A program made the translations under genes and the position numbers. From contig JAISHZ010000128.1 of assembly GCA_031262285.1 (NCBI GenBank), positions 1 through 9,106 on the forward strand: a stretch of 9,106 nt of DNA. The letters are read 5' to 3'. The stretch comes from Lachnospiraceae bacterium (GTDB lineage Bacteria > Bacillota_A > Clostridia > Lachnospirales > Lachnospiraceae). Below are positions 6,054 to 9,106 of this stretch, one piece after another; the first letter of the stretch is position 1; every line of letters starts with the position of its first letter. The notes under the pieces were generated by a model, which was not told where the DNA came from, searched no databases, and saw nothing but the letters and a program-made list of their open reading frames with translations.

Positions 6054-6082
6054 ATAACATTTGTTATGGATCCGACATAACA
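6054..6082 (-). promoter_or_regulatory. Second copy of the DUF3990 operator
   Basis: ATAACA-TT-TGTTAT at 6054-6067 and a further ATAACA at 6077-6082 repeat the layout seen before the intact gene, with one base inserted between the start codon and the palindrome. It could be bound by the protein made from 3393-4250, acting as an extra site or decoy. Binding is inferred. Confidence 0.5.
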
Positions 6083-6085
6083 TAT

Positions 6086-6161
6086 CGTCGGGTGTTCGCA
6101 AATTAACAGCCGCTTAATATATTGAGCGGTGAACTATGGTCGTGAATGACATTATACTGCG
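6086..6161. repeat. 76-base dispersed repeat, copy A
   Basis: This matches 8915-8990 in the same orientation at 71 of 76 positions. It starts at CGTCGGGTGTTCGCA and ends TATACTGCG. It contains a near-perfect 20-base palindrome CCGCTTAATATATTGAGCGG (6110-6129). It lies directly upstream of the collapsed DUF3990 copy. The intact copy at 3393-4250 lacks it; there, homology ends at CGTCG (4303). Confidence 0.85.
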
Positions 6162-6184
6162 GTTAACTCCATTTTTTCACCTAA

Positions 6185-6787
6185 TCATTCCTTTTCACAC
6201 ACCGGGAACATATACCCTAACTTGAAAGCCGGACTGTCATCGTCAAACAGCGGAGCGGCGTCATAATAAACTTCACAGCTCCAGTACCCAATAGGATACG
6301 GAATAATCTTGCCGTCGTTTAAAATCCTGTCGCGAGTAATTACATATGGGCGCAATTCTACGTTATCATCAAGCGATGCATGGTCAAAGGTGGCAAATCC
6401 TACGGTAAGAGCGGGGAAATCCATATAATCATATCCATCCGGCGCAGGGGTATCGGCGCGGAAGAAGTATCCGACGACCAAATGGTCTTCAACGTTGACG
6501 TTACCGTTTGCGCTATGTTGTAATCCGCAAAGCTGCGGTATTTGCGGGCAGATTGCGTCTGACATATTTTCGAGCGCGGGTAAAAACTCCCTCTTTTCCG
6601 CCCAGAGGTTACCCCAATCTCCACCTCTGCTGTTTGCGTCAACACCAATAAAGCGAAGCGCGGGCAAGTTCAAATATTCAAAACTTGATGGCACGGTCAA
6701 CGGCTCTATAGGTGCGGGTTTGATTTTCGTGCTATCGCTTTCAATGTTGGTTTCGCTTGGACTATACTTTTTTACAGGGTCGCTCAT
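6185..6787 (-). CDS. GyrI-like small-molecule-binding domain protein
   Basis: A 200-residue protein. After a polar, low-complexity N-terminal 33 residues comes FEYLNLPALRFIGVD (36-50), the first strand of the GyrI-like/AraC effector-binding fold. WGNLWAEKREFLP and LVVGYFFRAD follow. The signature end is YWSCEVYYDAAPLF and FKLGYMFPV (168-196), where the conserved Glu172 sits. Such domains bind small, often cationic compounds and are usually joined to AraC or MerR-type regulators; here there is no DNA-binding part. I choose ATG 6787 because GAAGG sits 8 bases upstream; the ATG at 6805 precedes that site. Downstream, after AGGTG, a tiny frame MELTAV runs straight into the 76-base repeat, suggesting that a following gene was cut away. 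Confidence 0.85.
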   Translation of the reverse strand: MSDPVKKYSPSETNIESDSTKIKPAPIEPLTVPSSFEYLNLPALRFIGVDANSRGGDWGNLWAEKREFLPALENMSDAICPQIPQLCGLQHSANGNVNVEDHLVVGYFFRADTPAPDGYDYMDFPALTVGFATFDHASLDDNVELRPYVITRDRILNDGKIIPYPIGYWSCEVYYDAAPLFDDDSPAFKLGYMFPVCEKE

Positions 6788-6824
6788 AAAAGTACCTTCT
6801 TTCATAATGATAATAATAGTATAG

Positions 6825-6857
6825 TTTATGAGAAACTGCGAAGCAGATTCTCATAAA
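6825..6857. other. Long hairpin next to the intron fragment
   Basis: TTTATGAGAA (6825-6834) and TTCTCATAAA (6848-6857) are perfect 10-base arms. Inside, CTGC-GAA-GCAG extends the stem past one A/A mismatch, so nearly all 33 bases pair. No T-run follows on either strand. It lies 38 bases upstream of the GyrI-like start and touches the end of the reverse transcriptase fragment. It could be an operator, a terminator without a tail, or a mobile-element end. Confidence 0.6.
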
Positions 6858-7000
6858 AGGCGCTGCTTTTGCGCATCGTGAGCACTCTTGTTCTAGCGAA
6901 AGCCAAAACTGTTTTCGGAAAACTGCGGCTCGTTGATTGGCGTTAGCACCCCGGCGATGGTCTGTTGAATCACTCGATCAACCACTGTAGGGATGCCAAG
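6854..7000 (-). pseudogene. Fragment of a group II intron reverse transcriptase/maturase
   Basis: The minus strand from 7000 reads LGIPTVVDRVIQQTIAGVLT, then PINEPQFSENSFGFR, a stop (TAG at 6895-6893), and NKSAHDAQKQR. This is the highly conserved early reverse-transcriptase region of group II intron proteins (LGIPTV.DR..Q and FS..S.GFR..RSAHDA). Only about 48 codons remain: no catalytic YADD region, no maturase domain and no recognisable intron RNA ends. The piece lies between the methyltransferase gene and the long hairpin, showing past activity of a retroelement here. Confidence 0.85.
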
Positions 7001-7026
7001 TATGCTCCTTGCTTAAATACGCAATC

Positions 7027-7779
7027 TCAAGGCTTATATGCTCTGGTATGGTAATTTTGCGGCATATACTTTCCAAGGACACTATCCGCTGCCCGACTTT
7101 CAAACAGCTCGGTCAGTATGAAACCGGCTTTTAGTTGACCACCGATGTTTTCTGTAATTGAGTGTGAGAATTCTAATCCTTCATCGTTATCTACCATCCG
7201 CTGCAATTCCTCTGCTGTCGCATTCTTGAGCGGGTTCCATGGAAGTGTCTGACGCACAGTCAATGGTTCGGTATCTGTATCATCAAATAAATAGTATGTT
7301 TCGTGCGTTAACGAAGCGATTAACACACCGCCATGCTTGAGTACCCGACTGCACTCATTCCAAATGTGATACACATCTTCTATGTAAATATTACACACGG
7401 GGTGAAAAATTACGTCGAATGTCTCATTCTCAAATGGAAAGCGCTTCGCCATATCGGCTTGAACAAGTTCCATTCGGTACCCCTCACGTTCTGCTACCAA
7501 GCGGTCGCTATCTAGCTGCTTTTTTGAATAGTCAAGCAGCGTGCAGTCTGCGCCATATGCCGCAAACACAGGCATTTGCTGCCCTCCCCCGCTAGCCAGT
7601 CCGAGAACCTTTTTCCCTTTCAATGGCGGAAACCACTCCTTAGGGATATCAGGAAACGGCCATGCACCACGAACAGCAGCCAGATAGGTTTCGTGCGATA
7701 TAGGTTTAGACCAGAATATATTTCCGCTTTCAATCCAACGGTCGATGGTCGCGGCGTTTATGTCTGTGTAGTTATTCAT
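7027..7779 (-). CDS. Class I SAM-dependent methyltransferase
   Basis: A 250-residue UbiE/Methyltransf_11-type enzyme. Motif I, VLGLASGGG, is at 58-66; the acidic end of the next strand, LLDYS, at 81-85; QADMAKRFPF (107-116) and FDVIFHPVCN (121-130) form the post-I region; SRVLKHGGVLIAS is at 144-156. It transfers a methyl group from S-adenosylmethionine to an unknown acceptor. The N-terminal text (NIFWSKPISHETYLAAVRGAW) is typical of a clostridial subgroup. GAGGAAAT precedes ATG 7779 by about 5 bases. The start overlaps the stop of the toxin remnant (ATGA), so it may be transcribed from the antitoxin promoter. A fragment of a paralogue lies at 2747-2860. Confidence 0.9.
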   Translation of the reverse strand: MNNYTDINAATIDRWIESGNIFWSKPISHETYLAAVRGAWPFPDIPKEWFPPLKGKKVLGLASGGGQQMPVFAAYGADCTLLDYSKKQLDSDRLVAEREGYRMELVQADMAKRFPFENETFDVIFHPVCNIYIEDVYHIWNECSRVLKHGGVLIASLTHETYYLFDDTDTEPLTVRQTLPWNPLKNATAEELQRMVDNDEGLEFSHSITENIGGQLKAGFILTELFESRAADSVLGKYMPQNYHTRAYKP

Positions 7780-7889
7780 ATGATTTCCTCAATATTGCGT
7801 ATGCTATGTAAGATTCTATGGATTGATATTACCTTGGATTGATCATCCACATGATAAAAGCAAAGATAGTACATGACTTCTTGCCTTTC
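7776..7889 (-). pseudogene. C-terminal remnant of a RelE/ParE-type toxin
   Basis: In the frame next to the antitoxin's, the minus strand reads ERQEVMYYLCFYHVDDQSKV, then ISIHRILHSIRNIEEII, to a TGA at 7778-7776. The pattern (YYL.FY.VDD...V.I.RILH..RNIEEI) is the closing beta-hairpin and helix of RelE/ParE-family toxins. About the last 37 residues survive; the body of the toxin is missing and the piece is out of frame with the antitoxin, whose tail it overlaps. An internal ATG at 7874 has no ribosome site. The stop overlaps the methyltransferase start. Confidence 0.75.
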
Positions 7890-8235
7890 GACGTTTGTTG
7901 ATTCGTTCTAGCATTTCGTCTTGCGTGAGCCACTTTGTGTTAGGATCTATTGCATCTTTCATAGATTTGTCTAATTTTGTGTTAATGTAATCCACGTTTA
8001 CGTCCTCACTACAAACTTGCTCATTGCGAATTTCAAAAGGCAAGCGTCTTTCTATCAACACTGTTCGTAAAAACAAATCAATTGCAGTCGTTAAGTTTAA
8101 CCCCATCTCGCTAAATAATTCTTGAGCATTGAGCTTAATATCTTCATCGATTTTGATAGATATATAAGTTTGAGTTATGCGAATTCTCTCCTTTTCGTAA
8201 TCGTTGATCCAAGATGATTTGTCTTTCTTTCTCAT
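7843..8235 (-). CDS. RelB/DinJ-type antitoxin, orphaned and with altered ends
   Basis: The core TQTYISIKIDEDIKLNAQEL (about 21-40), followed by FSEMGLNLTTAIDLFLR, is the ribbon-helix-helix of the RelB/DinJ family, which binds operator DNA. TKWLTQDEMLERI near the C-terminus is the usual toxin-binding tail. The last residues (RKARSHVLSLLLSCG) come from reading toxin DNA in the wrong frame after a deletion. The start is uncertain. ATG 8235 opens the frame but lacks a ribosome site and lies inside a likely -10 box (TACAAT, 8239-8234). AAAAGGAG (8195-8188) stands 9 bases before an ATA at 8178, where relatives would begin M-TQT. So the original start may have mutated from ATG to ATA. With its toxin gone it may be silent, or act as a free repressor or antidote. 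Confidence 0.8.
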   Translation of the reverse strand: MRKKDKSSWINDYEKERIRITQTYISIKIDEDIKLNAQELFSEMGLNLTTAIDLFLRTVLIERRLPFEIRNEQVCSEDVNVDYINTKLDKSMKDAIDPNTKWLTQDEMLERINKRRKARSHVLSLLLSCG

Positions 8236-8261
8236 TGTACCATACGAATCTATCTTTTCAA
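8234..8261 (-). promoter_or_regulatory. Likely promoter of the antitoxin gene
   Basis: On the minus strand TTGAAA (8261-8256) and TACAAT (8239-8234) are 16 bases apart, a close match to the vegetative sigma consensus. Transcription would start a few bases inside the frame that opens at ATG 8235, so that ATG would not be in the message. This favours a start near 8178. Confidence 0.5.
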
Positions 8262-8279
8262 TCTTTTCAGTAAATATAC

Positions 8280-8299
8280 GGCATCAAAAATTTGATACC
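8280..8299. promoter_or_regulatory. Palindrome upstream of the antitoxin promoter
   Basis: GGCATCAAAAATTTGATACC is a 20-base palindrome with 8 of 10 positions paired. It lies just upstream of the -35 box, where ribbon-helix-helix antitoxins often bind. An operator role is inferred from position. Confidence 0.4.
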
Positions 8300-8300
8300 T

Positions 8301-8354
8301 GTGTCGAAAAGTCATGTTTTGGCTACTTGCAGACATAAACATGACCTACGACAC
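8301..8354. repeat. Nested inverted repeat
   Basis: Outer arms GTGTCG (8301-8306) and CGACAC (8349-8354) enclose inner arms GTCATGTTT (8311-8319) and AAACATGAC (8337-8345). Both pairs are perfect and the arms are almost in register (4 and 3 bases between inner and outer). The 17-base centre is unpaired. It resembles a miniature element or a compound protein-binding site; no coding sense was found. Confidence 0.5.
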
Positions 8355-8373
8355 CAAAAACATTAATTCCTTT

Positions 8374-8514
8374 TCAGGTTAATTCCTTCCAAATATTTAT
8401 GATCGCATCCTTCGCAATATATCTTTTTCCCTTGTAACAAGCCAAAGCTGTCCTATCTGACGCGGCTGTTTCACTATGTGTTTTCGTCCGCACGCCTAAT
8501 GTGCGGAATCTTCC
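8374..8514 (-). other. Unassigned open frame without a clear start
   Basis: The minus strand is open for 47 codons, from 8514 to a TGA at 8376-8374, and includes TLGVRTKTHSET and ACYKGKRYIAKDAIINIWKE. The second part has the look of the C-terminal strand and helix of a small DNA-binding (excisionase-like) protein, but I cannot assign it. No start codon with a ribosome site is present. It overlaps the wrong-frame tail of the DUF3990 fragment. It may be another broken gene end or chance. Confidence 0.25.
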
Positions 8515-8574
8515 TCACACTGTCGGTATTTTTAAGTATACTACAACCCATTACCTCATTTATCTGGGGAAGAT

Positions 8575-8765
8575 ATATCAACAACGCCCAGTCAAGTCCT
8601 ATAGACACATCCAATAACTGAAGCCCGGTTATTTCTACTTCCATGAAATAGAGTTTTGCATTAGGAAAATTGCAAATAAGTGTCAATGGCTGTACCTTAT
8701 CGGTTCCCATATAAAACCCCTAGCCAAAATCGCAGTGGTCGCGACTAATCGGCGCGATTGCGCTC
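8575..8765 (-). pseudogene. Third, partial copy of the DUF3990 gene with a stop codon
   Basis: The minus strand reads AIAPISRDHCDFG, a stop, then GFYMGTDKVQPLTLICNFPN and the following VEITGLQLLDVSIGLDWALL. This matches residues 89-150 of the intact protein at 3393-4250. The stop is TAG at 8722-8720, where the intact gene has AAG (Lys102). Homology begins abruptly at 8765 and ends near 8575, so the HTH, the end of the domain and the partner gene are missing. After the break the frame runs on in unrelated sequence to 8474. Confidence 0.87.
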
Positions 8766-8930
8766 TTTCAAAAAGGCTTCGTAAATACCATGGTACATTC
8801 CGTATGCTTCCGGGTTATCGTACATATCAGAAAACATATCAATTATAAATGCGTGATGTTCGCGGCAACCTTCGGCTACTTTGAGAGTGACGTATGGGAT
8901 ATACCGCAACATTTCGTCGGGTGTTCGCAA
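8766..8930 (-). pseudogene. N-terminal fragment of an unrecognised protein joined to the DUF3990 fragment
   Basis: The minus strand reads TPDEMLRYIPYVTLKVAEGC and continues REHHAFIIDMFSDMYDNPEA to FLKER, about 57 residues. It is acidic, helical-looking and convincingly protein-like. It then meets the DUF3990 fragment at 8765 and stops 15 bases later in the wrong frame. The start could be TTG 8930 or ATG 8912; neither has a good ribosome site. I do not recognise the family. Its upstream part lies in the 76-base repeat, so the repeat probably carries the natural leader of this gene. Confidence 0.5.
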
Positions 8931-8990
8931 ATTAATAGCCGCTTAATATATCGAGCGGTGAACTATGGTCGTAAATGATGTTATACTGCG
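8915..8990. repeat. 76-base dispersed repeat, copy B
   Basis: Matches 6086-6161 at 71 of 76 positions in the same orientation. The palindrome is at 8939-8958 (CCGCTTAATATATCGAGCGG), one pair weaker than in copy A. It overlaps the start region of the fragment at 8766-8930. Confidence 0.85.
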
Positions 8991-9067
8991 TTACTGTTCA
9001 ATCCCTAACCGATTAGGCTTTCCCTAGCTATAAATCCGTGAGTCAAAAAACTTAATAAAAATACATT

Positions 9068-9105
9068 AAAAATAGTGGTTATTTTAAAAAATAATCACTA
9101 TTTTT
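9068..9105. terminator. Long A/T-rich palindrome, probable bidirectional terminator
   Basis: AAAAATAGTG (9068-9077) and CACTATTTTT (9096-9105) are perfect arms. The inner bases (TTATTTT/AAAATAA) continue the pairing almost to the centre. With a run of A before and T after the stem, it can act as an intrinsic terminator on both strands, though the stem is poor in GC. No gene is visible between 8991 and the window end. Confidence 0.6.
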
Positions 9106-9106
9106 G

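Noticed and set aside
6495..6824. Plus-strand frame with a membrane-like tail
   Set aside because: Antisense to the well-supported GyrI-like gene; the hydrophobic end is a reading of its polar N-terminus on the other strand.
6825..6857. Hairpin as the target of a group IIC intron
   Set aside because: The reverse transcriptase fragment lies on the wrong side of the hairpin for that insertion geometry.
1..9106. CRISPR array, tRNA or rRNA
   Set aside because: No regularly spaced repeats and no recognisable tRNA arms or rRNA signatures were seen on either strand.

Overview
The window looks like an accessory region of a low-to-moderate GC Bacillota chromosome, probably a gut-type clostridium. 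This rests on strong AGGAGG-type ribosome sites, occasional TTG starts, many ATGA stop/start overlaps, and protein families typical of Clostridia: a YafY-type WYL regulator, DUF3795, HTH-DUF3990 and a stand-alone HipA-like kinase. No rRNA, tRNA or CRISPR array was seen.

Left part (1-2732, plus strand): the tail of an unidentified gene runs in from the edge. It is followed by a WYL-domain transcription regulator and then a tightly coupled cluster: a pyridoxamine-phosphate-oxidase-like FMN protein, the remains of a broken gene, a cysteine-rich DUF3795 protein and a flavin reductase family protein. The ATGA overlaps show one transcript. The redox/flavin theme suggests a small flavin-dependent or stress-related operon controlled by the WYL protein; that control is inferred.

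Middle (2747-6184): this is a toxin-antitoxin-like island. On the minus strand, an HTH-DUF3990 protein (putative ADP-ribosyltransferase-fold toxin fused to an Xre-type DNA-binding domain) overlaps a downstream partner gene that appears to start at TTG. A putative operator lies in its promoter. Facing away on the plus strand is a HipA-like kinase gene split by a frameshift. Between them sits a remnant of a YafQ-type toxin. To the right of the kinase is a second, collapsed copy of the DUF3990 module: promoter and operator kept, 684 bases lost in frame, and the partner truncated. At the left end is a fragment of a second methyltransferase gene.

Right part (6185-9106, minus strand): a GyrI-like small-molecule-binding protein, a fragment of a group II intron reverse transcriptase next to a long hairpin, a class I SAM methyltransferase, a RelB/DinJ-type antitoxin with only the out-of-frame tail of its toxin left, a third fragment of the DUF3990 gene with a stop codon, and a 76-base repeat shared with the second copy. 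A long A/T-rich palindrome, probably a bidirectional terminator, ends the window.

Overall, at least four toxin-antitoxin-type families (DUF3990, HipA, YafQ, RelBE) are present within about 6 kb, most of them broken, with pieces duplicated and rejoined. The best candidate for a live, poorly described system is the HTH-DUF3990 gene with its overlapping partner (2975-4250).
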